Positions 15,960 through 23,476 of a stretch of 64,000 nucleotides of DNA are shown here, one piece after another. Every line of letters starts with the position of its first letter. Positions within the stretch are counted from its first letter, which is position 1. The stretch is from Deltaproteobacteria bacterium (GTDB taxonomy: Bacteria; Myxococcota; Myxococcia; Myxococcales; SZAS-1). The translations under genes were made by a program, and so were the position numbers. The notes beneath the pieces were generated by a model. The model did not search any database. It saw nothing but the letters and a program-made list of their open reading frames with translations, and had not been told where the DNA came from. Where the stretch lies: contig JAFEBB010000030.1 in assembly GCA_018266075.1 (NCBI GenBank), positions 22,710 to 86,709 on the forward strand. Reading direction: 5' to 3'.

Positions 15960-16161
15960 GCAGCCCGGCAGGCAGCTGACGACGCCGGCCGGCCTGAAGG
16001 CCTGACGAATGGGGGCGCCCGGCTTTCCCTGCTTGGCCCACGGCGCGCGCGTGGCGGGTCGCAGTGTGCGTCAGGGAGCGAGCAGCCGCTCGTCGGAGCA
16101 GCGGCTCTCGGGATCTTGAACTCTCCCGAAGGGCGCGCTACCCACGACCCCGAGCCCGCCC

Positions 16162-17463
16162 GTGAGCCAAGCCTCAGCCACCAACCTGGCCCGCCTCTGG
16201 GGCGTGGTCCGCGACAACAAGGCCTACCGCAGGCTCTTCGCGGCGAACCTGGTCTCGCAGCTCGGCGACTGGTTCAGCACCGTGGCGCTCTTCTCGCTGA
16301 TGCTCGAGCTCACGGGCCGCGGCGAGTCGGTGGCGCTCGTCCTGGTCTGCCACCTGATGCCGATGTTCTTCGCGGGGCCCATTGCGGGCGTGGTGGCGGA
16401 TCGCTTCGACCGGCGCTTCATCCTCGTGGCCGCCGATCTCTCTCGTGCGCTCGTGGTGCTCGGCTTCCTCCTCATCCGAAAACCGGAGCATGCGGTCATC
16501 GCCTACGCGCTGGTCGCCACGCGCTCGGTGTTCACCGCGTTCTTCGAGCCCGCGCAGCAGGCCACGTTCCCGAACCTCGTCGACGCGAAGGACCTCGTGG
16601 TCGCGAGCGCGCTCGAGAACTCGGTCTGGGCCACCACGCTGGCGCTGGGCTCGGCGCTCGGCGGCATCTTGATGCTCTACGCGGGCCGGCCGGCCATCTT
16701 CGTCATCAACGCCGGGACCTACCTCTGCTCCGCCCTGCTCTTGCGCGGGCTGCCCGATCGCGTCGCGCGCGCGAAGGTCGAAGAGAAGACCGTGCGCCCG
16801 CCGGGCTGGAGATCGGCGCTGGGCATCACCGACTTCCTCGAGGGGCTCCGCTACCTGGGCGAGAACGCGCGGGTGCGCGCGCTGGTGCTCGCCAAGGGCG
16901 GCTTCGGGCTGACGCTGGGTGGCGTGCTGGTGCTGCTCGCGTTCTTCGGCGAGAAGGTCTTCGTCGAGGCGGGGCAGATGGGCATCCCCATGCTCTGGAC
17001 GGCCCGCGGTATCGGCAGCTTCGTCGGCCCGTTCATCGCCTGGCGGCTCGGCGGCGACAGCCCGCCGGCGCTTCGACGCGGCGTGACCATCGCGTTCGGC
17101 CTGGTGTGCCTGTCGTACCTGCTCTTCGCCCGCGCGCCGACGCTGCTGCTGGCCGCGCCGGTGCTGATGATCGCCAACTCGGGCGGCTCGATTCTCTGGA
17201 CCTACGCCTCGAGCATCCAGGCGCTCATCGTCCCCGATGCCCTGCGCGGACGCGTGGCCGCCGCGGACATGGGCTGGATGACGCTCACCATGGCCTCGTC
17301 GGACCTGCTCACCGGACACCTCGTCGACGCCGGCGTCCCGCCGCGCTGGCTGATGGCCGGCTGCGGCCTGGTGGCCATCGTGCCCATCACCTATTGGATC
17401 ATGGCGCAGCGGCACTTCCGCGATCCGCTGCTCACGACGGCGCAGGCCCAAGCCCAGGCGTGA
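16162..17463 (+). CDS. MFS transporter, MFS_3/EntS-like
   Basis: A 433-residue major facilitator protein. After a short cytoplasmic N-terminus comes the typical MFS_3 opening (YRRLFAANLVSQLGDWFSTV), then a motif-A-like loop (GVVADRFDRRFILVAADLSR) and about twelve hydrophobic helices. Members of this group export siderophores or drugs or are of unknown function. The start is GTG. Its stop lies directly against the stop of the convergent MscS gene with no spacer, so any terminator must lie inside one of the two genes. Confidence 0.88.
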   Translation: MSQASATNLARLWGVVRDNKAYRRLFAANLVSQLGDWFSTVALFSLMLELTGRGESVALVLVCHLMPMFFAGPIAGVVADRFDRRFILVAADLSRALVVLGFLLIRKPEHAVIAYALVATRSVFTAFFEPAQQATFPNLVDAKDLVVASALENSVWATTLALGSALGGILMLYAGRPAIFVINAGTYLCSALLLRGLPDRVARAKVEEKTVRPPGWRSALGITDFLEGLRYLGENARVRALVLAKGGFGLTLGGVLVLLAFFGEKVFVEAGQMGIPMLWTARGIGSFVGPFIAWRLGGDSPPALRRGVTIAFGLVCLSYLLFARAPTLLLAAPVLMIANSGGSILWTYASSIQALIVPDALRGRVAAADMGWMTLTMASSDLLTGHLVDAGVPPRWLMAGCGLVAIVPITYWIMAQRHFRDPLLTTAQAQAQA

Positions 17464-19074
17464 TCAAGCGGAGCTGCGCGGCTCCTCGGCCAGGCCGAAG
17501 AAGCGCTCGATCTCGTTGAGCAGGCGCTTGCGCTCCTTCTCCTGCGTGTTGCGCATCTGCTCGGCGGTGAGGTTCTCGCGGATCATGGCCAGTTGCGCGC
17601 CGCGGGTGGCCATCACCTCGCTCAGCCGCTCCGCGAGCTCGGGCCGGCGGGTAATGATCTCCTGGAACGCGGCCTTGTCGAGGCGCAGGCACTCGCTGGG
17701 GCACGTGGCGGTGACCGTGGCCTCGCGGGCGTTGCCGGTCATCACGCCGAACTCGCCGAAGACGTCCGGCGCGCGGAGCGTGTTCACCTCGCGCTCCGGT
17801 GTCCCGCCCACGTGCACGGTCACCCGCGCTTCGCCGTGCGCCAGGATGTACAGGTAGTGCGCGGTGCGGCCCTGCTCGGTCATCACCTCGCCGCGCGCGA
17901 ACGGCGCGGGCACACAGTGCGTGGCGAGCTGGTCGAGCTCCTCGCGGGTGAAGTCCTTGAAGAGCGCCACCTCGGCGAGCAGCTCGATGCGCCTCGCGTG
18001 CTCGCGCTCCACCTTGCGACGCTTGTGCTCCTCGTCGTCATTCGAGACGAAGACCGTCGCCGCGGGGACCGCCAGCGGAATCCCGGCGCGGTGCAGCGCC
18101 GCGTAGAGGCGCTCGCGGACGGCCGAGTTGGTGCCGTCGTCCTGGGCGAGGTCGGTGAGCCAGTAGCGCGCGGCGTAGTAGGCGAAGCTGTCGCGGCCGT
18201 CGCGGGCGAAGTCGAAGCAGATGCAGTGCGGCTTCGGGTCGTGGGCCACGTTGGGGATGGGGCTGCTCTGGAGCGCGGTGTTCACCACGGCGATGACGTC
18301 GCTCGGCGCATAGCGGAAGTCCACGTTGAAGTAGACCCAGTAGCGCCGCTGCACCGGCTGCTCGCTGCGCTTGCCGAGGATCATGATGTTCCCGGCCAGC
18401 AGCACCGAGTTGGGCACGATCACCGTGTCCCAGTTGCGCGTCTCGACGACCGTGTGCCGCCAGCGGATCTCCTTCACCTTGCCCTGGGTGTTGGCGTCGA
18501 GCTGCACCCAGTCGCCGACGTGGATGGAGTTGTCGAGCTGCAGCGCCACGCCGCCGAGGATGTTGCCAATGGTGGGCGCGAGCGAGAGGCCGAGCACGCC
18601 GGAGATGACGGCGCTGGTGGCGATGAGGCTGGAGAGGTTCACCTCCGCCTCGTGCAGCGCGTGGAACGCGGCCACCAGGTAGCCCGCGCCGATGACCAGG
18701 TCGGCCACGATGCTGGGCACGTCGGCGGTGACAGCGGGCACGAGCAGATCGAAGACCAGCACCACGCCCAGGTTGAGGATGGTCACCGTGGCGAAGAACT
18801 CGGAGAGCGAGCTGGCGATGGCGCTCCAGTGCGTCGCGCCGAGTCGATCCAGCAGCACGGCGATGAGCCCGTGGACGAGGTTCAGCCCGAAGAGGATGAG
18901 GGTGTGCTTGATGCGCCGCCGCCGCCGCGGCTGAAAGCGCCGAAGCAGCGCGGCAAGCAGCACCAGCCCCACGGCCGTGGCCAGCGCACGCACCGGGAGT
19001 GCGTGGCCGGCGAGCTGGAGGTCGCCGTCAGCGCCTGGGAAGGCGCCGAGCGCCACCGCGAGCCAGCGGTTCAT
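17464..19074 (-). CDS. Mechanosensitive channel (MscS) with C-terminal cyclic-nucleotide-binding domain
   Basis: A 536-residue inner-membrane channel. The N-terminal half has several hydrophobic helices; the MscS core follows with the pore-lining segment rich in Gly and Ala (SGVLGLSLAPTIGNILGGVA) and the beta domain (GDWVQLDANTQGKVKEIRWR). Residues about 390-510 form a cyclic-nucleotide-binding fold (FGEFGVMTGNAREATVTA), so gating may respond to cAMP or cGMP. Start chosen at MNRWLAV (19074); longer upstream frames would add an unlikely Arg-rich extension. Confidence 0.9.
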   Translation of the reverse strand: MNRWLAVALGAFPGADGDLQLAGHALPVRALATAVGLVLLAALLRRFQPRRRRRIKHTLILFGLNLVHGLIAVLLDRLGATHWSAIASSLSEFFATVTILNLGVVLVFDLLVPAVTADVPSIVADLVIGAGYLVAAFHALHEAEVNLSSLIATSAVISGVLGLSLAPTIGNILGGVALQLDNSIHVGDWVQLDANTQGKVKEIRWRHTVVETRNWDTVIVPNSVLLAGNIMILGKRSEQPVQRRYWVYFNVDFRYAPSDVIAVVNTALQSSPIPNVAHDPKPHCICFDFARDGRDSFAYYAARYWLTDLAQDDGTNSAVRERLYAALHRAGIPLAVPAATVFVSNDDEEHKRRKVEREHARRIELLAEVALFKDFTREELDQLATHCVPAPFARGEVMTEQGRTAHYLYILAHGEARVTVHVGGTPEREVNTLRAPDVFGEFGVMTGNAREATVTATCPSECLRLDKAAFQEIITRRPELAERLSEVMATRGAQLAMIRENLTAEQMRNTQEKERKRLLNEIERFFGLAEEPRSSA

Positions 19075-19136
19075 CCCGCCATCATCCGGCTGGTGGGCAG
19101 CGCGCTCAAGTTCGTGTCGGGCTAGCATCGGCGGCC

Positions 19137-19610
19137 ATGGTCCAGCCCGAGCCCTCCCTCCGCCCGACCGACGTGCCCGCAAGCCCGCCCTCCGTGCTCC
19201 CGGCCGCGCGGTTGCTCGTGCAGGCCGCAGCGTGGCTGATGGTGATTGGCCTGGCCACCGGCGGGCTCGCGTCGTCGGCGATGACGGGCCAGCTCCCCGC
19301 GGATCCTCATGCGGCGCTCGCGAGCCACCTGAATGGGCTCCTCGGCGCGCTGTGGATGGTGGCGGTGTCCTGGAGCATGCCCATGCTGCGCTACGGGCCG
19401 GTCGGGCAGCGGCGGCTGGCGCTGGGGCTCATCGTGGCCAACTACGCCAACTGGCTGGTGACGGCGGTGAAGGCGTTCTTGCACGTGGCGGGCGTGGGCC
19501 CGAGCGCGGACCTGGCCAACAACGCGGTCTTCGGAGCCCTCACCGTCTTCGTGGTCACGCCGGCGCTGGCGAGCGCGCTGGCGTGGGCGCTGGGCTTCCG
19601 CAAGGCCTGA
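19137..19610 (+). CDS. Four-helix membrane protein, hydroxylaminobenzene mutase-like
   Basis: A 157-residue integral membrane protein with four hydrophobic segments. The blocks ASHLNGLLGALWMVAV and LIVANYANWLVTAVKAF resemble hydroxylaminobenzene mutase (HabA/HabB) proteins, which rearrange hydroxylaminobenzene to aminophenol; many relatives are of unknown function, so the activity is not assured. ATG at 19137 is the first codon in frame that does not run into the neighbouring divergent gene. No operon partners are evident. Confidence 0.72.
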   Translation: MVQPEPSLRPTDVPASPPSVLPAARLLVQAAAWLMVIGLATGGLASSAMTGQLPADPHAALASHLNGLLGALWMVAVSWSMPMLRYGPVGQRRLALGLIVANYANWLVTAVKAFLHVAGVGPSADLANNAVFGALTVFVVTPALASALAWALGFRKA

Positions 19611-19661
19611 CCTTGCACTTCTTCACGGGGCACGAGGCCGAGCTTGGGTGAGACTCGAGTC

Positions 19662-19898
19662 ATGCCCACCGTGACCGTCGACCCGCGCCGCTGCGAAGGC
19701 AAGAAGGACTGCATCGAGGTCTGTCCGGAGCGCGTGTTCGCCATGCGCCCGGTGGATCCGGCGATGCCCTGGTACATCCGGCTCAAGGTCGCGGCGCACG
19801 GCGGGCGCCAGGCCTACCCGCGCGATCCCGAGAAGTGCACCGCGTGCATGAAGTGCGTCGAGGCGTGCCCCGAGGACGCGATCCGCGTCGTGCCGTAG
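19662..19898 (+). CDS. Ferredoxin, two-cluster type with one ligand Cys replaced
   Basis: A 78-residue electron carrier. The second motif CTACMKCVEACP is a canonical C-x2-C-x2-C-x3-CP site for a [4Fe-4S] cluster. The first reads CEGKKDCIEVCP, where the second Cys is a Lys, as in proteins that hold a [3Fe-4S] cluster or an altered [4Fe-4S] cluster. Start at ATG 19662; an upstream TTG at 19644 is possible. It stands alone, so partners are unknown. Confidence 0.88.
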   Translation: MPTVTVDPRRCEGKKDCIEVCPERVFAMRPVDPAMPWYIRLKVAAHGGRQAYPRDPEKCTACMKCVEACPEDAIRVVP

Positions 19899-19966
19899 CG
19901 CGCGTCACGCCGGCGTCGGCCGAACGACCCACGACCCACGTCCCGCGATCGGGCTGACCCGCTGAT

Positions 19967-20617
19967 TTAGCGCTTCTTGCCGGCCTTCTTCTTGGCCTTC
20001 TTGGCGGCCTTGGCGGGCTTCTTCTTCGCCACCTTCTTGGCCGGCTTCTTCTTGGCAACGGCCTTCTTGGCGGCGTTCTTGGGCGCAGCCTTCTTGGCCA
20101 CCTTCTTCGCGGCCTTCTTGGCCGGCTTGGCCTTCTTCGCGGGCTTCTTGGGCGCGGCCTTCTTCGCGGGCGCCGGGAGCTCTTCGATGATGTCGTCGGG
20201 CACCACCGAGAGGTGCCGCGCGTTCTTGCCGAAGTGCTTCTTCATCGGCTCGAAGTAGTACTCCACCCAGCCCTGCTCGTAGGCGTGGCCCTGGCCCTCG
20301 GGGATGTCGAGGTGCTCGAGGAGGAGCTCGGTGCCGCCGTCGACGGGCGTGAGGGTGAGCGCGAGCCGCGAGTCGCCGGCCTCGGCGGGGAACTCCGTGG
20401 TGCGCCACGACTGCACGATGCGCTTGCCCGGCTCCAGCTCGACGATCTTGCCGGTGATGTAGCCGTCCCAGGCGCTGTGGGCGCCGCCGACCACGGCCTC
20501 GACCTCCGCCGGACTGCCCGTGAATGCGCCGTGCTGCGTGGGATCGAGCCAGGCGTTGTAGACCTCGTCGGGCGAGGCCGCCAGGAGCACCGTCATCCGC
20601 AAAGCGTCGTTGGGCAT
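19967..20617 (-). CDS. AHSA1/SRPBCC domain protein with Lys/Ala-rich histone-H1-like tail
   Basis: A 216-residue protein. Residues 5-150 are an AHSA1-type START-like fold (MTVLLAASPDEVYNAWLDP, then WDGYITGKIVELEPGKRI). From about residue 155 to the end it is built almost only of Lys, Ala and Pro in repeats such as KKAAPKKPAKKAKPAKKA, as in bacterial histone H1-like proteins, so the tail probably binds DNA or RNA. The start MPNDALRM is supported by GGAGGG just upstream. The joining of these two parts is unusual. It is flanked by the ferredoxin and a methyltransferase on the other strand. Confidence 0.9.
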   Translation of the reverse strand: MPNDALRMTVLLAASPDEVYNAWLDPTQHGAFTGSPAEVEAVVGGAHSAWDGYITGKIVELEPGKRIVQSWRTTEFPAEAGDSRLALTLTPVDGGTELLLEHLDIPEGQGHAYEQGWVEYYFEPMKKHFGKNARHLSVVPDDIIEELPAPAKKAAPKKPAKKAKPAKKAAKKVAKKAAPKNAAKKAVAKKKPAKKVAKKKPAKAAKKAKKKAGKKR

Positions 20618-20691
20618 GGTTCCCTCCGGGAGGGCGATTTTGAGCCTGCAGGCCCGGGGTGGATCAAGCGAATTTGGGACAGGATGCGGGC

Positions 20692-21492
20692 ATGATCGAC
20701 GGCAGACCTTCCATGACCGCGCGCGCCGTGGCCGCCGTGCGTGCCAAGCTGGAGCGCCCCTCGGCGCCATCGGGCGATCCCGAGTCGGAGCTGCGGCTCT
20801 ACCAGTCGTTGATCGCCGAGATTCCGCCCGATGCGCCGCGCGAACGCGTCCGCGAGCTGGCGACGATGATCGCCATCCGCACCCGCTTCTTCGACCAGGC
20901 GGTGCTGGACGCGCTCGCGAACCATGTTAACCAGATTGTTATTCTTGCCGCTGGCTACGACGGCCGCGCGCTGCGCTTTCGTACCCCGGGCGTGCGCTTC
21001 TTCGAGGTCGACTTCCCAGCGACCCAGGCCGACAAGCGCGCCCGGCTCGCGAGCGTGAACGCGCGCACCGACGACATCGCCTTCATCACCGCGGATCTCA
21101 CGCAGCCTGGCCTCGAGGCCGCCCTCGCCCACGCAGGTCACGACGCGCGTGCGCCCACGCAATGGCTCTGTGAGGGACTGCTGCGCTACCTGCCCGAAGA
21201 TGCGGTGCGTTCGCTCTTCGCGAGGACCGCCTCGCTCTCGGCGCCCGGCAGCGTGTTCTCGGCCAGCATCGCCGCACGCGTCCCCGGCTGGGAAGACCCG
21301 AATCCCGCGCGTCGCGCCGAGCGCGCCGAAGAGCTCGAGCGCATCGGCGAGCCGGTGCTCACCGTGGTGCCGCCCGAGGTCGCGAAGGCGTGGCTCGAGG
21401 CCGCGGGCTGGCAGGTCGAGCGCATGGCGGACATGGCCGCCGAGGCGCCCGGGATGCGGCCCGGAACGATGATCGCGACGGCGATTCGCTAG
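20692..21492 (+). CDS. SAM-dependent methyltransferase, leucine carboxyl methyltransferase (LCM) family
   Basis: A 266-residue enzyme of the LCM/PPM group that methylates carboxyl groups or small molecules. Recognisable are the N-terminal [10 protein letters not shown] region, motif [16 protein letters not shown], the acidic strand-2 end [14 protein letters not shown], and [19 protein letters not shown], all typical of the family. The start at 20692 is favoured; an in-frame GTG at 20659 is less likely. Its stop overlaps the stop of the YebC gene by four bases on the opposite strand. Confidence 0.9.
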   Translation: MIDGRPSMTARAVAAVRAKLERPSAPSGDPESELRLYQSLIAEIPPDAPRERVRELATMIAIRTRFFDQAVLDALANHVNQIVILAAGYDGRALRFRTPGVRFFEVDFPATQADKRARLASVNARTDDIAFITADLTQPGLEAALAHAGHDARAPTQWLCEGLLRYLPEDAVRSLFARTASLSAPGSVFSASIAARVPGWEDPNPARRAERAEELERIGEPVLTVVPPEVAKAWLEAAGWQVERMADMAAEAPGMRPGTMIATAIR

Positions 21493-22184
21493 GCGAGGCC
21501 CACGAAGAGCGTCTGCACGTCGTCATCGGCGTCGAGCTCTTCGAGAAAGGCTTCCACGTCGGCGCGCTTGGCGTCATCGACCGAAACGGGATTCTTGGCG
21601 CGCCAGATGAGGGCCGCGGAGCTCACCTTCCAGCCTGCGGTCGCGAGCGCCTTGCTCACGGTGTCGAGGTCCGTGGGCTCGGTGAAGAAGCGCGTGGCGC
21701 CCTCCTCCGCCGCTTCCAGATCCTGCGCGCCCGCTTCGATGGCGGCTGTCTCGGCGTCGGCGCCGGCGGGCGGACTGGCTTCGATGGCGCCCAGGCGCGT
21801 GAAGTCCCAGCTCACCGCACCCGTCGCTGCGAGCTGGCCCTTGCGGAACGCAATGCGGATGTTGCTCGCGGTGCGCGTGCGGTTCTCGGTGAGGCACTCC
21901 ACGATCACCGGCACCTGGTGCGGCGCGAAGCCCTCGTACGTCACGAGCTCGTAGTTCACGACCTCATCGAGCAGGCCCGCGCCCTTCTTGATGGCGCGCT
22001 CGAGCGTGTCGCGCGGCATCGACGCCTTTTTTGCCGCGTCCACGCAGAGCCGCAGCTTGGGGTTCATCTCGGGATCCGGCCCGGCCTTGGCGGCCACCAT
22101 GATCTCTTTGACCAGCTTGCTGAACACGCGCCCCTTGGCAGCGGCGTTCTCGGTGCGGCCCTTGTGCTTCCACTGTGCGCCCAT
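21489..22184 (-). CDS. YebC/PmpR family regulator (TACO1-like)
   Basis: A 231-residue protein of the YebC family, whose members act as transcription regulators or, as now thought for several, help ribosomes through proline-rich stretches. The signature start [19 protein letters not shown] and the block [19 protein letters not shown] are plain, as are [18 protein letters not shown] and the C-terminal acidic end. It is the last gene of a minus-strand trio (23417 to 21489) and begins 9 bases after the preceding methyltransferase stop. Confidence 0.95.
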   Translation of the reverse strand: MGAQWKHKGRTENAAAKGRVFSKLVKEIMVAAKAGPDPEMNPKLRLCVDAAKKASMPRDTLERAIKKGAGLLDEVVNYELVTYEGFAPHQVPVIVECLTENRTRTASNIRIAFRKGQLAATGAVSWDFTRLGAIEASPPAGADAETAAIEAGAQDLEAAEEGATRFFTEPTDLDTVSKALATAGWKVSSAALIWRAKNPVSVDDAKRADVEAFLEELDADDDVQTLFVGLA

Positions 22185-22193
22185 GCGCGGCTT

Positions 22194-23036
22194 CTACCGC
22201 AACGGCGCGGTCCAGCCCAGCCTGCGAATCAACTTCGGCTGAACACCCGTCTCCGCGAGCAACGCGTCGAGCTCCGCGCGGGCCTTGGGATTCGTGGCCT
22301 GCACCTTCCTCGCGAGGATGAGCTCGTTCTTCAACGAGTGCTCCCAGCCCGTGAGCTCGGTGACGGTCACCGCGTAGCCGCTCGCCTCCAGCGCCAGCGC
22401 GCGGATGACGTTGGTCAGGTGCGAGCCGAACTCGCGCCGGTGCCACGGGTGCGCGAAGAGGCTGACCATGGTCGGGCGGGCGGCGCTCTTGTGCTCTTTG
22501 AGTTGGGCCGCGACTTCGGCTTGGCAGCACGGCACCGCCGCGACGTGGTCCGCGTTGTGGGTGATGGCCGCGTAGAGCGCGTCGTCGGTGGCGGTGTCGC
22601 AGGCGTGCAGCGCGGTGAGCAGGTGGATGCGCTCGGGATACGGCGCGTCCTCGAGCTGCGCGGTCACGAAGCCCATGCGCCCGAAGTGGAGCCGGTCGGC
22701 GCGCTCCTTCGCGCGCGCGGTGAGCTCGGGGCGCCCTTCGATGCTCACGAGCTGGCCCTTGTCCGCTTTGGAGAAGAAGAGCTCGTAGAGGATGAAGCCG
22801 AGGTAGGCGTTGCCGCTGCCCACGTCGACCACGCGCGGATCACCGAAGCGCTCGAACACGTCGCCCAGCGCCGGCGTGAGCAGTCCCACCAGGTGGTTCA
22901 CCTGCTTGAGCTTGCGGAGCGCGTCGGCGTTGAGCTGGCCCTCGCGCGTCAGCAGATGCAGCTCGCGCAAGAGCTCCTTGGACTGATCGGGGAGCAGCTC
23001 GCGGCGCACGTTCTCGGCGCTGACCTTGCGACGCAT
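22194..23036 (-). CDS. Class I SAM methyltransferase, Methyltransf_32-like
   Basis: A 280-residue enzyme with motif I VVDVGSGNAYLGFILYEL, the strand-2 acid in SIEGRPEL and a downstream block TALHACDTATDDAL followed by AAVPCCQAEV. The HACDxATD and PCC blocks place it with the PF13679 group (METTL25/Trm13-like), many of which are RNA or protein methyltransferases. The substrate is unknown. It lies between YebC (9 bases) and a small membrane protein (15 bases), and its neighbour YebC hints at a link to translation; this is inference. Confidence 0.86.
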   Translation of the reverse strand: MRRKVSAENVRRELLPDQSKELLRELHLLTREGQLNADALRKLKQVNHLVGLLTPALGDVFERFGDPRVVDVGSGNAYLGFILYELFFSKADKGQLVSIEGRPELTARAKERADRLHFGRMGFVTAQLEDAPYPERIHLLTALHACDTATDDALYAAITHNADHVAAVPCCQAEVAAQLKEHKSAARPTMVSLFAHPWHRREFGSHLTNVIRALALEASGYAVTVTELTGWEHSLKNELILARKVQATNPKARAELDALLAETGVQPKLIRRLGWTAPLR

Positions 23037-23051
23037 GACACCACCCTAACG

Positions 23052-23417
23052 TCAGCTCGCGGCCGTGACCACGCGAACGAAGACCTCGCGCTCGGCGCCG
23101 CAGGACGTGCACGAGACGCGGACCACGCGGAGCCGCTCGCCGTCCACCTCACGCGCCGAGTGCTCCTCCACCTTGAGCGCCACCTCGCCGCAGACGTGGC
23201 ACGGAAGCGCGGTCGCTCGGCCTTCGACCACGGCCGTCGACGGAACCTCGAGCGCGCTCCCGGGCGTGCCACCAGGCGCCACACGACCGAGCGCTTCGAC
23301 GTCCGCTTCGAGGGCGTACTCCGCCTTGCGCAGCCGCGTCCGGTGCCGCGCCGCGAAGGCGCCCACCACCGCGGCGGCCAGCACGAGCAGGAGCTTGTAG
23401 CCGAAGAAGAAGAACAC
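23052..23417 (-). CDS. Small membrane-anchored zinc-ribbon-like protein
   Basis: A 121-residue protein with an N-terminal membrane anchor (FFFFGYKLLLVLAAAVVGAF), a basic stop-transfer RHRTRLRK, and two CxxC pairs in the soluble part (LPCHVCGE and VSCTSCGAE) that could form a zinc ribbon. The start is GTG at 23417; the upstream ribosome site is weak. It heads the three-gene minus-strand unit with the methyltransferase and YebC. Function unknown. Confidence 0.68.
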   Translation of the reverse strand: MFFFFGYKLLLVLAAAVVGAFAARHRTRLRKAEYALEADVEALGRVAPGGTPGSALEVPSTAVVEGRATALPCHVCGEVALKVEEHSAREVDGERLRVVRVSCTSCGAEREVFVRVVTAAS

Positions 23418-23476
23418 GCGCGCACGCTACCCGTGCGGACGCCCCTCGGAAAGCCTGAGTTCGATACCATGCAGAG

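Noticed and set aside
16083..16105. Seven-base inverted repeat upstream of the MFS gene
   Set aside because: Short, G+C-rich and with no U-run; such repeats are frequent by chance at this base composition.
19977..20258. Hydrophobic plus-strand frame rich in Phe, Leu and Ala, looking like a membrane protein
   Set aside because: It is the antisense reading of the Lys/Ala-rich tail, where AAG and GCC codons read backwards as CTT and GGC.
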